From NCBI GenBank assembly GCA_004015825.1, contig SAYS01000005.1, positions 1 to 64,000 on the forward strand: DNA of 64,000 nucleotides, read 5' to 3'. Position 1 is the first letter of the stretch. Each line of letters starts with the position of its first letter. Under the pieces are notes generated by a model. The model saw only the letters and a list, made by a program, of their open reading frames with translations. It searched no databases and was not told the origin of the DNA. Positions 9,416 to 17,419 of this stretch are shown in pieces. Origin of the DNA: Halovenus amylolytica. GTDB taxonomy: Archaea > Halobacteriota > Halobacteria > Halobacteriales > Haloarculaceae. Made by a program: the position numbers and the translations under genes.

Positions 9416-10930
9416 TTAGGGTATCCGAGTCCCGGTTCGCCATGCATCGATCACATCCAGCAACAGAGCTGTATCGATCTGGGCACTTCGCCAGTCATTG
9501 ATCGCGTCGAGGAGTCCACTCGTGTCGACGACGTTATTCTCGTTGGTGTACGGTTCCAGCGGTGACTCAGTTGCCGCTTGCCACTGCAATCGGGGGTAAT
9601 CGTCGGGATCAACGACCGTCTCCCACATCTCATCGAAATCGAAGCCTTCCATGTTTTCTTCGGCTTCATCACCAGTCATCTCCTCGGCAGGTGGCTCTTC
9701 GTCGAGTGTCCCAAATCCCATGCCACCGCCGTCACTGTCTTCGTCGACTGTCCCGATTGTGCCACCACCGTCACCGTTCGTTTGTCCGGTTGCCGGGACG
9801 TCCCAGTACGAGTCGTGTATCTCGCTTGTATCCTCTCTTCCAACGAGCCCGCCGGCGGTTTCGGTTCCGGAGACTGACCCGACTGCATACGAGGTGTGTA
9901 TGCCATCATAGACGTAAGTTATACCAACGACCCCACCAGCGGTCTCGCCGCTGACTGCCCCCGATGCATAGCAATCGACTACCTCTCCACCTTCTGAGAC
10001 TGCTCCGACTAATCCTCCAACCCTACCGTCCCCGTCAACTGTGCCCGTAGCGTAGGATCGCTCCACCGAAGCGAAAACGTTCGATCCAACCAGCCCACCG
10101 AGGCTAGTCTCGCCAGTTACGTCACCAGTTGCGTACGATTCACGGATCGTCATATCGCTTGCCTGTCCGACGAGGCCGCCCATGGAGCTGCCGTCCGAAA
10201 CTGCCCCGGTTGCATGCGAGTTCTCTATGAACGCCGCGAAAAAACCTCGGCCGATGAGTCCACCGACAAAGTCGTCGCCACTGACCGGTCCAGTCGCAGC
10301 GGCGTTCATCATGTCCCCCTCGGCAAATTCCCCGACGAGGCCACCAACCCTGTTGTCCCCGCTGACAGCCGTTGACGACTGTGAATCGCGTATTTCGTGA
10401 AGGTTGTTACTCCTCCCTGCGAGCCCGCCAACCATCTTACTACCCTGTACTTCCCCTGTTGTCGCCAGATCGACCATCGTGGTCAGCTCTGCATCTCCGA
10501 TGAACGTCCCAGTAAACTGATCACCGGTAATATCTGCGTCCGTCGCCGACAGATCAACGATCCTCGCTTCGTCTGTTTCTCCGAACAGGCCGACGTAGTT
10601 TTGATTTGGTTGATTGATTGTTAGATCTGCGATTTCGTATCCATCCCCGTCCAGTGTCCCGGTGAATGGGTTAGATCGGTTCCCAATTGGGGTCCATCCA
10701 TCGTCAGGGTCGCCGACGAGGTCATCGTAGCCGTCTGACTCTGCGTCCAGATCAGTGACTAATACGTAGTCCTCGCCAAGATTATCACGGATGTTGTCCA
10801 GATCATTCCAGTCCGCTATCTCACTTGCTGTCTCCTGTGCGACTGTCGTCGCTGGCAACAGTGTACTCCCCGCAACTGCGACACTACCGGTTTTCAGGAA
10901 TCTCCGACGATCAAACGGCTGTTCGTTCAT
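9416..10930 (-). CDS. Tat-exported GLUG-repeat protein with C-terminal dockerin-like module
   Basis: This 504-residue protein has Tat leader MNEQPFDRRRFLKTGSVAVA. Residues ~38-110 parallel the N-terminal region of the larger GLUG protein (DWNDLDNIRDNLGEDYVLV). Residues ~110-370 carry GLUG repeats (GGLVGEFAEGDMMNAAATG and similar). The conserved linker SYWDVPATGQTNGDGGG and the motif FDFDEMWETVVDPDDYPRLQWQ follow. The end is the dockerin-like module (YTNENNVVDTSGLLDAINDW, then IDTALLLDVIDAWRTG). Leader, repeats and module occur here in one polypeptide, whereas two neighbouring loci split the equivalent parts over two genes. A surface adhesion or scaffold-attached role is inferred. Confidence 0.85.
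   Translation of the reverse strand: MNEQPFDRRRFLKTGSVAVAGSTLLPATTVAQETASEIADWNDLDNIRDNLGEDYVLVTDLDAESDGYDDLVGDPDDGWTPIGNRSNPFTGTLDGDGYEIADLTINQPNQNYVGLFGETDEARIVDLSATDADITGDQFTGTFIGDAELTTMVDLATTGEVQGSKMVGGLAGRSNNLHEIRDSQSSTAVSGDNRVGGLVGEFAEGDMMNAAATGPVSGDDFVGGLIGRGFFAAFIENSHATGAVSDGSSMGGLVGQASDMTIRESYATGDVTGETSLGGLVGSNVFASVERSYATGTVDGDGRVGGLVGAVSEGGEVVDCYASGAVSGETAGGVVGITYVYDGIHTSYAVGSVSGTETAGGLVGREDTSEIHDSYWDVPATGQTNGDGGGTIGTVDEDSDGGGMGFGTLDEEPPAEEMTGDEAEENMEGFDFDEMWETVVDPDDYPRLQWQAATESPLEPYTNENNVVDTSGLLDAINDWRSAQIDTALLLDVIDAWRTGTRIP
9427..9550 (-). repeat. Dockerin-like module DNA, near-identical to 11306-11429
   Basis: Bases 9427-9550 and 11306-11429 differ at about two positions by eye. 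Similarity drops just upstream of the module. Both copies are followed by a short C/T-rich stretch (cctgattt.tcaggt) downstream of the stop. Such identity between otherwise different genes indicates recent duplication or gene conversion of the module. Confidence 0.85.
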
Positions 10931-11294
10931 GTAACCACCCGAAGGGGCTGCGCGCTACTGTAAAGTTCAAATGCTGATTCGGTCCCACCCTGTCTGCTGC
11001 TCGATTTTCGAACAGTGGGGTCTTCTTCCTTGCTCATACGGAGAACTCTCCAACAATAATAATCGGCACTTCTAATTGTTATGTGGAGAATATATTTTTA
11101 ACTGACACTATATACTATATTCCTGGTATAATTAATACTAATCATATTCAACAGTTAGTATTACTAGACAATTCCTGGTGCCATTTATCCGTATGATACA
11201 AACGTTCTACCTGGTATCATCAAGTGCTTTACATATGTATATTCATTCCGTTGTATAATAGCTTGTAACGATGCTATTCCCCTGATTTCTCAGG
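10931..11294. other. AT-rich intergenic region, no gene seen
   Basis: There is no open frame with haloarchaeal coding character. The stretch from 11050 to 11270 is strongly AT-rich for this genome, with several TATA-like strings that could serve the minus-strand GLUG gene at 10930. Confidence 0.4.
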
Positions 11295-13340
11295 TCACGA
11301 TATCGGAGTCCCGGTTCGCCATGCATCGATCACATCCAGCAACAGAGCTGTATCGATCTGGGCACTTCGCCAGTCATCGATCGCGTCGAGGAGTCCACTC
11401 GTGTCGACGACGTTGTTCTCGTTGGTGTAATCTTCAAGGGATGGCTCGTCGGCTTCCTGATCTTGCACGGTGATCGTTTCACTGATCGTGTCATTGGCCC
11501 CGTCGTCGTCGACAACGGTCAGCGAGACAGTGTACGATCCGTTGGTTGAGTACGTGAAAGTCGCCGTTTCACCTGATGCGTCTTCTGTCCCATCTCCGTC
11601 GAAGTCCCAGGAGTACGATACGATACTGCCGTCGGAATCAGCCGAATCTGATCCATCGAAAGACACCTCCTCACCAACGTCAGGATTCGATGGAGACACC
11701 GTGAACTCCGCTGTCGGTGACACATTGGGCTCCTCTACATCGATGGTTCTGGTGGTCGTGTTAGTTACACCGTCATCGTCTGTCACAGTCAGGGATGCAG
11801 TAAAGCTTCCAGCCTCAGCGTACGTGAAGGACGTAGTTTCACCGGTGGTCTCTTCTTCGCCATCGCCATCAAGATCCCACGAGTAGGACTCGATACTGCC
11901 GTCCGAGTCGGTCGAATCCGTTCCGTCGAACGAGACTTCTTCACCCGTTTCGGGACTCGAAGGTGACACCGAAAACTCCGCAGTCGGTGGGGTGTTCTCA
12001 CTCCGGAGGCGGTAGATGACGCCACTCGAATCGTCCGAGATGTACATATGACCGTCGGGGCCGACGGTGACATCTGCGGGACGACCGATAATGTCGTCAC
12101 CCTTTTCGTATGGATCGCCGTCACCGTCGCTGTCGTACCACCCGGTAACGAAGTCAGTCGGTTCACCGAGTGAGTTGCCGTCGTACGGGATGCGCACTAC
12201 TTTGAAACCACGAGGCGGTTCTGCATCGAAACTCCCGTGCATAGCGACGTAGAGGTCTCCCTGGTACTCTTCTGGGAACGAGTCAGCGGTGTAGAAATCG
12301 ATCCCGAGCGGAACCGTATGTGCACGGAGGTTTACAGCGGTACCGACCGTATCCTCACAACGACTTTCGTCGTCATGTGCTGGATCTGGGACGTTATCAC
12401 CGTAACAGTATGGCCACCCGTAGTCGTTCCCCTCTTCGATGATGTTGATCTCATCCGGTGGCGCAGAATCACTCAGATCATCCCGACCGTTGTCAGATGC
12501 GAATAGTTTCCCGTCGTGGAACGTAAATCCAACTGCATTTCGGAGCCCTTCTGCGTAACTGGTACAATCAGAGCCGTCGATGTCACACCGAGTCATCCGT
12601 GCATACCACCCGCCTACGGGTTCGTCATCGCCTTCTGCGACGTTGGAATTCGATCCGACGGTCACGTAAATGTGGTCGTCTCGAACCTCGAGTGTTCGAG
12701 TCCAGTGATAGTAGCCTCCCTCATCTGGCACCTCGTCAGTAAGTTCGGTACGAGTATCTGTATCGGGTTCGAGTCCATCCATCTCGTATCTGACGATGTT
12801 GTTCTTATCACTAGTTCTATCTTGATTGACTAGATAGAGGTTTCCGTTTGCGAAGTCGAATCCGTGCGCGTCCGCGATCTCCGGACTTTCCAGAACGGTC
12901 ACAGTCCGATCTGGATAGCCATCGCCGTTATCGTCTGGTAACGCGACGATCCGGTCCGTTCGGTCGTCGGAGTGAAATGGAACGGATGCGTACAACGTCC
13001 CCTCGTAGAATCGCATCACTCTAACACCTGGGGACGGTCCGGGCCCAAAGTCGTCTCGTCCGCCCAACTCACTTGCCTCCGAGTACACCTCTAGTTCGAG
13101 TCCGTCTGGTGTGTTGAACTCGGATGGGTCCACAGCTGTCCCAACTGAATTCATATTTTCGGCTACAGACGCTTTTGATTGAGACGGCTCGTCCTGCTGA
13201 CTGATAACTGAACCAGATGCTTCCGGCCCAGTTGCTGAATCCGCCAACCCAGCAGTAATCAGGGGTATGCTGCCGACACCGAGCAATACTATAACTCCGA
13301 TAATGAGGTAGCTTTTCAAATTCGCTGACAGATCAGGCAT
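11295..13340 (-). CDS. Secreted PQQ-dependent sugar/sorbosone dehydrogenase-like protein with two PKD domains and dockerin-like module
   Basis: This is a 681-residue protein. An N-terminal hydrophobic helix (SYLIIGVIVLLGVGSIPLI) acts as Sec signal or anchor. Residues ~75-450 match the glucose/sorbosone dehydrogenase-type six-bladed propeller (GLRNAVGFTFHDGKLFASDN, GNDYGWPYCYG, GRPADVTVGPDGHMYISDD). Two PKD domains follow at ~455-540 and ~545-630 (FDGTDSTDSDGSIESYSWD; FDGSDSADSDGSIVSYSWDF). The C-terminus is the dockerin-like module (YTNENNVVDTSGLLDAIDDW, then DVIDAWRTG). Extracellular oxidation of sugars or aldehydes is inferred from the family; substrate and cofactor cannot be read from the sequence. 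It is the only island protein with a recognisable enzyme-type fold. Confidence 0.85.
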   Translation of the reverse strand: MPDLSANLKSYLIIGVIVLLGVGSIPLITAGLADSATGPEASGSVISQQDEPSQSKASVAENMNSVGTAVDPSEFNTPDGLELEVYSEASELGGRDDFGPGPSPGVRVMRFYEGTLYASVPFHSDDRTDRIVALPDDNGDGYPDRTVTVLESPEIADAHGFDFANGNLYLVNQDRTSDKNNIVRYEMDGLEPDTDTRTELTDEVPDEGGYYHWTRTLEVRDDHIYVTVGSNSNVAEGDDEPVGGWYARMTRCDIDGSDCTSYAEGLRNAVGFTFHDGKLFASDNGRDDLSDSAPPDEINIIEEGNDYGWPYCYGDNVPDPAHDDESRCEDTVGTAVNLRAHTVPLGIDFYTADSFPEEYQGDLYVAMHGSFDAEPPRGFKVVRIPYDGNSLGEPTDFVTGWYDSDGDGDPYEKGDDIIGRPADVTVGPDGHMYISDDSSGVIYRLRSENTPPTAEFSVSPSSPETGEEVSFDGTDSTDSDGSIESYSWDLDGDGEEETTGETTSFTYAEAGSFTASLTVTDDDGVTNTTTRTIDVEEPNVSPTAEFTVSPSNPDVGEEVSFDGSDSADSDGSIVSYSWDFDGDGTEDASGETATFTYSTNGSYTVSLTVVDDDGANDTISETITVQDQEADEPSLEDYTNENNVVDTSGLLDAIDDWRSAQIDTALLLDVIDAWRTGTPIS
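11306..11429 (-). repeat. Dockerin-like module DNA, partner of 9427-9550
   Basis: This is the second copy of the ~124-bp near-identical stretch described at 9427-9550. It encodes the two helix repeats VDTSGLLDAIDDW and IDTALLLDVIDAW. Confidence 0.85.
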
Positions 13341-13377
13341 TTCTATCGGGTTGTAATGGAAGAGTACTTAGTAATAA

Positions 13378-13392
13378 ACTGTATGTTACAGT
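13378..13392. promoter_or_regulatory. Palindrome ACTGTA-TGT-TACAGT upstream of the sugar-dehydrogenase-like gene
   Basis: A perfect 6-3-6 palindrome lies about 38 bp upstream of the ATG at 13340, in an AT-rich promoter-like region. It is a candidate operator. The regulator is not identifiable. Confidence 0.35.
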
Positions 13393-13475
13393 AAAAATAG
13401 TTATACAATCCTCATTAAATCCTACATTACTTTATTATCCGTTTTTAATCCGAGTCCTGAATACTGCTCTGTTGA

Positions 13476-13844
13476 ATAGCAATCAATTCGGTCGATATCT
13501 GGGCGGCAGTCGATTGTGACACACTCGAAGTGTTACATGCGGATGTCTCGCCCGGCCGATCAAGTCTCGATGCACCGCTTTTTTTCAAGGAGGTGCTGAA
13601 AGCCTGCCACGGTCGCCCGCATGTGCGGGCCGACCGCGGCCCCTGGGACGATTGGCCGCTCGAACTGTTAGAGTATGAGTACGAACGTGAGACGTGGGGA
13701 AATCGCTCGCTGATTGAAGCCTTGTTCGGCTTGTTCAACTACCGAACCAGGTGTTTCTGGCATCGAATTTCACACAATAGCTCAACGCACTCAACCAGAT
13801 CTTGGCCCACAGCCTTCGCTACACTTTACAATGCCACAATCTAA
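13476..13844 (+). pseudogene. IS6/IS240-like transposase remnant
   Basis: The frame gives DIWAAVDCDTLEVLHADVSP, then HGRPHVRADRGPWDDWPLEL, ETWGNRSLIEALFGLFNYRT and SWPTAFATLYNATI. This is the DDE C-terminal half of an IS6/IS240-like haloarchaeal transposase. The N-terminal half, including the first catalytic Asp, is missing, and a stop at 13473 closes the frame upstream. No terminal inverted repeats are recognised. It bounds the surface-protein island on the right. Confidence 0.7.
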
Positions 13845-13946
13845 TCTTGACACTCCTTAAGATGCTGGGGATTGTTTTTGTCAATAGGGTCGGTTCGCTG
13901 GATTCCTCTCAAGGAACTCCTCGATATCTACCATTATCAAGAATTC

Positions 13947-14080
13947 ATATACGGTTGCGTTTCGAGGGCTGTACCAAGATGATATCAACACTCTTGAACC
14001 CGAAATACATCTTATTTTCACAAGAATCTATGGTGGATTTCAGCTACCTGAACAAGGTCGAGCAAAGGGAGAGCCGATAG
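13947..14080. repeat. Dispersed repeat, copy A (~134 bp)
   Basis: The block beginning atatacggttgcgtttcgag matches 21446-21578 over its whole length at roughly 80% identity by eye. It includes ctgtacca, ttgaacccgaaa, tattttcac and gtggatttcag blocks. Both copies encode a similar short peptide (STLLNPKYILFSQESMVDF here, SISLNPKHNLFSRESTVDF there), so a coding relic is possible. Its right part (from ~14030) is also shared with 15256-15300. It could be an IS fragment or MITE. Confidence 0.6.
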
Positions 14081-14155
14081 CTCGAAATTCGACAATACAA
14101 GCCGTATAGAGTCCGTTTAGTCTTCGGAATGTTCGTCTGGTAGCTGCTCTTTCGA
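14030..14155. repeat. Left repeat flanking the RHH-PIN cassette
   Basis: It starts tggatttcagctacctgaac and ends tcgtctggtagct. The same two ends, in the same orientation and about 115-135 bp apart, recur at 15262-15397 on the other side of the toxin-antitoxin pair. The ends themselves are partly inverted (agctacc / ggtagct), as in a MITE or IS terminus. Confidence 0.5.
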
Positions 14156-14258
14156 TTCAGGCTCGGTGAAAAACACCGTGTCCGGTTTCGGTGGCTCCGA
14201 AGGATGTGGTAGTGACGAGAGCGCAAGCGTTTTGCTCCTGCACTCACAATGTACACAT

Positions 14259-14579
14259 ATGAGCTCCGAGTCCAAGAAGAAGCGCGTCCAGTTCCGTGCA
14301 CCGAGGGGACTGGTAAACCGGGCCGACGCGCTCGCTGCGGTGTTCGAGACGGATCGGACGGACATCCTCATCTCCGCGCTTCGTGACTACTTGCGGGACG
14401 CCGCGCACTCCGACGAGGTGAAACAGGAGATCGCGGAGGCCTTCTACGACGACGATATCACGTTCGAGGAACTGAAAGATCTCGTCGGGCACGAGGAGGC
14501 CGCCAACTTCCGACTGCTGAAAGAGCAACTGACCGACGAATTCGTGGACGAGGTCGCGGAGGAGCTGGCCGACTCGTAG
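14259..14579 (+). CDS. Ribbon-helix-helix-type antitoxin
   Basis: The start chosen is the ATG at 14259 (MSSESKKKRVQFRAPRGLV). The open frame extends upstream but loses coding character. The 106-residue acidic protein has an N-terminal RHH-like DNA-binding motif (RVQFRAPRGLVNRADALAAV, then DRTDILISALRDYL) and a helical acidic C-terminus suited to toxin binding. It ends directly at the ATG of a PIN-domain protein with zero spacing, the usual order for type II toxin-antitoxin operons. Autorepression through the RHH domain is expected from family knowledge but not shown here. Confidence 0.75.
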   Translation: MSSESKKKRVQFRAPRGLVNRADALAAVFETDRTDILISALRDYLRDAAHSDEVKQEIAEAFYDDDITFEELKDLVGHEEAANFRLLKEQLTDEFVDEVAEELADS

Positions 14580-15119
14580 ATGGTTCTGATAGTCGCCGAC
14601 ACGTCGGCTCTCGTAAGCCTCGGGACGGTGGCGGGCACCTCACCGAATCCACTCGATCTTCTCCTCGATTCATACACCGTGGTCGTCCCAGAGCAGGTTG
14701 TCGACGAACTCACCGAGACGGCGTCCTACGACGACGCATCCGGTGAGGCGGCACAGGCGGTTCTCGACCGTCGCTCTGCGTTCGAGACTCGTTCCATCGA
14801 ACTGGACGAGACGTTCCCGCTGGACGACGGCGAGAACGCGGCGGTCACGCTGGCGAACGATATCGACGCCGTGCAACTGCTCTGTGACGAGTTCAATCGA
14901 CTTGCGCTCGTCCACGCCTCGCTGGCCGAGACCCGCCTCGTCACGACGCCCATCCTCCTCACCGCACTGGTTCGCAACGACACGATCTCGCCGGACGCTG
15001 CCGACGAGTTTTTGGCCGAGATGAGTGACGCTCGCAGTTGGTCGTCAAACTCCTACGTCGAGCGGGCGCAGTCCACGCTTCGACAGCAACGCGATAACGA
15101 GCAACCCGATCTGGAGTGA
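14580..15119 (+). CDS. PIN-domain toxin-like nuclease
   Basis: This 179-residue protein begins MVLIVADTSALVSLG, a typical PIN fold start. The four acidic positions expected for metal binding are visible: Asp7, Glu43 (VVDEL), Glu85 (DGENAAVTLA) and Asp103 (LLCDEFN). PIN toxins are Mg/Mn-dependent RNases. Being paired with an RHH gene at zero spacing supports a type II toxin. At ~180 residues it is somewhat longer than VapC (about 130), so it may belong to a haloarchaeal PIN subfamily. The target RNA is unknown. Confidence 0.75.
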   Translation: MVLIVADTSALVSLGTVAGTSPNPLDLLLDSYTVVVPEQVVDELTETASYDDASGEAAQAVLDRRSAFETRSIELDETFPLDDGENAAVTLANDIDAVQLLCDEFNRLALVHASLAETRLVTTPILLTALVRNDTISPDAADEFLAEMSDARSWSSNSYVERAQSTLRQQRDNEQPDLE

Positions 15120-15261
15120 TCGGCTCGTTAGATACGTGCTAGCCGATCGAAACACCCGTTGAGAAGCGATGGTTGGTTTATATACACCACCTATACACGT
15201 TCTCTATCTCCTGAATTTTGTAGCACTGGGCCCGTGATTTGACACTATTTCTATGAGAATC

Positions 15262-15397
15262 CATTTTGGATTTTAGCTACCTGAACAAAGGCCACCAACC
15301 TGATAAGAGGTAACATACCCCATGATAGGGGAAGATAATGAACTCTTCATAGGCGAGCTGGGTTCAGCATGTTCTACCGTGAATCGTCTGGTAGCTA
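15262..15397. repeat. Right repeat flanking the RHH-PIN cassette
   Basis: It begins ttggattttagctacctgaac and ends tcgtctggtagct, matching the ends of 14030-14155 in direct orientation. The interior has diverged or differs. Copies on both sides of a toxin-antitoxin cassette suggest the cassette moved or was trapped between them. Confidence 0.5.
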
Positions 15398-15457
15398 CAG
15401 CGGCCTACTGAGCAGAACAATATTGAAGAGTGTACCACGGGATTGATAATATATAAT

Positions 15458-15470
15458 AATGATTATCATT
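15458..15470. promoter_or_regulatory. Fur/DtxR-box-like palindrome AATGAT-T-ATCATT
   Basis: This is a perfect 6-1-6 palindrome within taataatgattatcattc, closely resembling the bacterial Fur-box core. It lies 58 bp upstream of the SDR start codon, just after an AT-rich TATA-like stretch (gataatatataat), so it would overlap the promoter or start site. Haloarchaea use DtxR-type iron regulators, so metal-responsive repression is a reasonable inference. No regulator gene is adjacent. Confidence 0.45.
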
Positions 15471-15527
15471 CTGACGCCATGAGAATGAAGGTGGTTTGTT
15501 TTCACCAGATGAGTCGTACCCGTCACT

Positions 15528-16301
15528 ATGTCACAAAGTAGTGACTTTACTGGCGACACAGTCGTCGTAACAGGTGCTGGGTCGGGAATTGGTCGGGCAA
15601 CTTCCATCGCATTTGGGGAAGCCGAAGCGAACGTCGTTGTCACAGACATTGATCGAGACAGTGGGACGGAGACTGCTACAACAATAGCGGACGAGACCTC
15701 GGGGGATGCGACGTTTGTCGAGGTGGATGTTACCGAAGATGCAGACATCGACGAGATGATTCAGACCGCCACGTCAGAATATGGCGGCCTTGATGTAGCG
15801 TTCAATAATGCAGGGATCGGCGGGACGTTCGACGCGACCGACGAGATCTCGGAGGAGGACTGGCAAACAATTATCGACGTGAACCTATCGGGCGTCTGGC
15901 GGAGTATGCGCAAAGAGATTCCTGTAATGCTCGAAGACGGTGGCGGCGCAATCGTCAATACGTCCTCTATCCTCGGGAAAGTCGGTGAAGCGGAGACACC
16001 GGCGTACACAGCCGCGAAACATGGCGTCGTTGGCCTCACAAAAGTCGCGGCACTGGAACGTGCAACTGATGATATCAGGGTCAACGCAGTCTGCCCTGCG
16101 TACATCGAGACACAAATGCTCGAGGACGTTGGTGTGACAACAGACGAAGAGATGCACGCTGAGGTCGAAGCGCTGCATCCCATGGAGCGACTCGGGACAG
16201 CAGAGGAAATTGCCGAAGCTGTCCTGTGGCTTGCATCTGACGACGCATCGTTTGCTACCGGTGAAACGCTGGCTATCGACGGCGGGTACCTCAGCCGGTA
16301 A
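15528..16301 (+). CDS. Short-chain dehydrogenase/reductase (SDR)
   Basis: This 257-residue classical SDR has the cofactor motif TGAGSGIG at residues 15-22 and NNAG at 93-96. The catalytic Ser is near 147, followed by Tyr160 and Lys164 (PAYTAAKHG). The C-terminal signature is GETLAIDGGYLSR. Asp40 after the second beta strand (VVVTDID) favours NAD(H). The substrate cannot be deduced; relatives include 3-oxoacyl-ACP reductase-like and sugar dehydrogenases. It stands alone, with a Fur-box-like palindrome 58 bp upstream. Confidence 0.85.
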   Translation: MSQSSDFTGDTVVVTGAGSGIGRATSIAFGEAEANVVVTDIDRDSGTETATTIADETSGDATFVEVDVTEDADIDEMIQTATSEYGGLDVAFNNAGIGGTFDATDEISEEDWQTIIDVNLSGVWRSMRKEIPVMLEDGGGAIVNTSSILGKVGEAETPAYTAAKHGVVGLTKVAALERATDDIRVNAVCPAYIETQMLEDVGVTTDEEMHAEVEALHPMERLGTAEEIAEAVLWLASDDASFATGETLAIDGGYLSR

Positions 16302-16680
16302 CCCGTCGACGTGGGTGATCGAACCACTTCAAATGACGACCTGCGGTATTCTTCTCAGGTCTAAACGAGCTTTTCGTACACGTTTGTTGACGCGAGGGAA
16401 CGAAATTCGAACGCCAAAGTCTTCATACCAAGTGAAGTAATAACACATGAACGGCATTAAAATAGTACCTCGCCTGTTTGCAGGCCTTCTATTGATTACT
16501 TTGAGTGACGAATATCTGAACCCCTAAGATGCGAGAGACGCGCGCTGTATTCAGTGCGGCAGGCACCAATCGATAGTGATTCTGTTAGTTAGTGCGTGAT
16601 GGATACAGAGCGTGCGTCAGAACTCTGTGTACGTGATTAAAATGGGAGATTGGGGTATCGTAGTCATCGGTTATATTTAA
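16302..16680. other. Intergenic region, no gene recognised
   Basis: No coding frame of haloarchaeal character is seen. It holds the short motif cgcgctgtattcagtgcggcagg (near 16542-16565 as shorter blocks), related to strings near 17110, 17150 and 17680. Confidence 0.4.
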
Positions 16681-17031
16681 TCAATTCTGGGGCTGGATTT
16701 TGCCGGCAAAACTCTGGAACGTGATCGTCTCGTCGGGAATATAAAACGTGGCGGTACAGAATTCATAGATGTTGTCCGGCGTTTCGCCGTGCCACAGAAG
16801 ATAGGCAAAATCACCCTGGACAATGGTGTCGTTCAGTTCAATGGTTGCGTCTTCTTGGGAGAATTCGTACAACAGATCCGTGAACAGTCGCTCGATCCCG
16901 TCGAGGCCGCGGAAGACCCCCATGTTCGTGACGACGACCGAGTCGTCACCGTAATCGATCATGATCTCGTCACGGTCTTGATTGACAAATGCCTCAAGAT
17001 GATGGTCAAGCACGGTTTCGGTGCTGCTCAT
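16681..17031 (-). CDS. SnoaL/NTF2-like small protein
   Basis: This 116-residue protein has the cone-shaped NTF2/SnoaL pattern: an N-terminal helix (ETVLDHHLEAFVNQDRDEIM), IDYGDDSVVVTNMGVFRGLD, a central helix (GIERLFTDLLYEF), and beta strands with FAYLLWHGE and FQSFAGKI. Such proteins are dimeric; some are isomerases or hydrolases and many only bind ligands. No catalytic pair is assigned. It is monocistronic, convergent with the SDR across a gene-free gap. Confidence 0.7.
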   Translation of the reverse strand: MSSTETVLDHHLEAFVNQDRDEIMIDYGDDSVVVTNMGVFRGLDGIERLFTDLLYEFSQEDATIELNDTIVQGDFAYLLWHGETPDNIYEFCTATFYIPDETITFQSFAGKIQPQN

Positions 17032-17289
17032 GGTTCACCCCAAGAGAAGTTACAACGAGTAGTCATATAGTAGTTTACCACCCAAATTGTATCATTCGAC
17101 GTGACTGGTATTCAGCGTAGCAGGCCAGCATCCTCTTTCTCACTCTCTGTGCTGAATACGCGCGTATTTATTATGATCCAGCGCAATCTGTCTGAGAGCT
17201 GGAAGAAATCGTATACTGAATATAGAACTCGTAGTTCCCATTCCGAAAGCTACGCAGAGAAATACTGACCGATCCTATCGAGACAGCTT

Positions 17290-17419
17290 ATACTGCCGGC
17301 TGTACATTCGGAAAGATATGCGCTACCACCGGTAGCCGAACGGCTACCGAGGATCGCCTCGCGCTGCTCGGCTCACCCCGGGGTGGCGCAATTTGTCAGT
17401 TTTGTACAGCCGACAGTAT
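17290..17419. mobile_element. MITE, 130 bp, terminal inverted repeat ATACTGCCGGCTGTA (copy 1)
   Basis: It begins atactgccggctgtacattc and ends ttgtacagccgacagtat. The ends pair imperfectly over about 38 bp. The interior has a strong hairpin cggtagccg-aa-cggctaccg. An almost identical 130-bp copy lies at 25519-25648 and an 80-bp internally deleted relative at 21267-21346. It has no coding capacity. No clear target-site duplication is seen. The right end supplies the first base of the complement of the neighbouring gene's TAA stop. Confidence 0.8.

Larger units (their letters stand above)
15120..15527. other. Intergenic region with repeat C and a Fur-box-like palindrome
   Basis: No gene is seen. 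It contains the right-hand flanking repeat (15262-15397) and the palindrome at 15458-15470. A TATA-like ttatatac at ~15178 has no obvious gene downstream. Confidence 0.5.
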
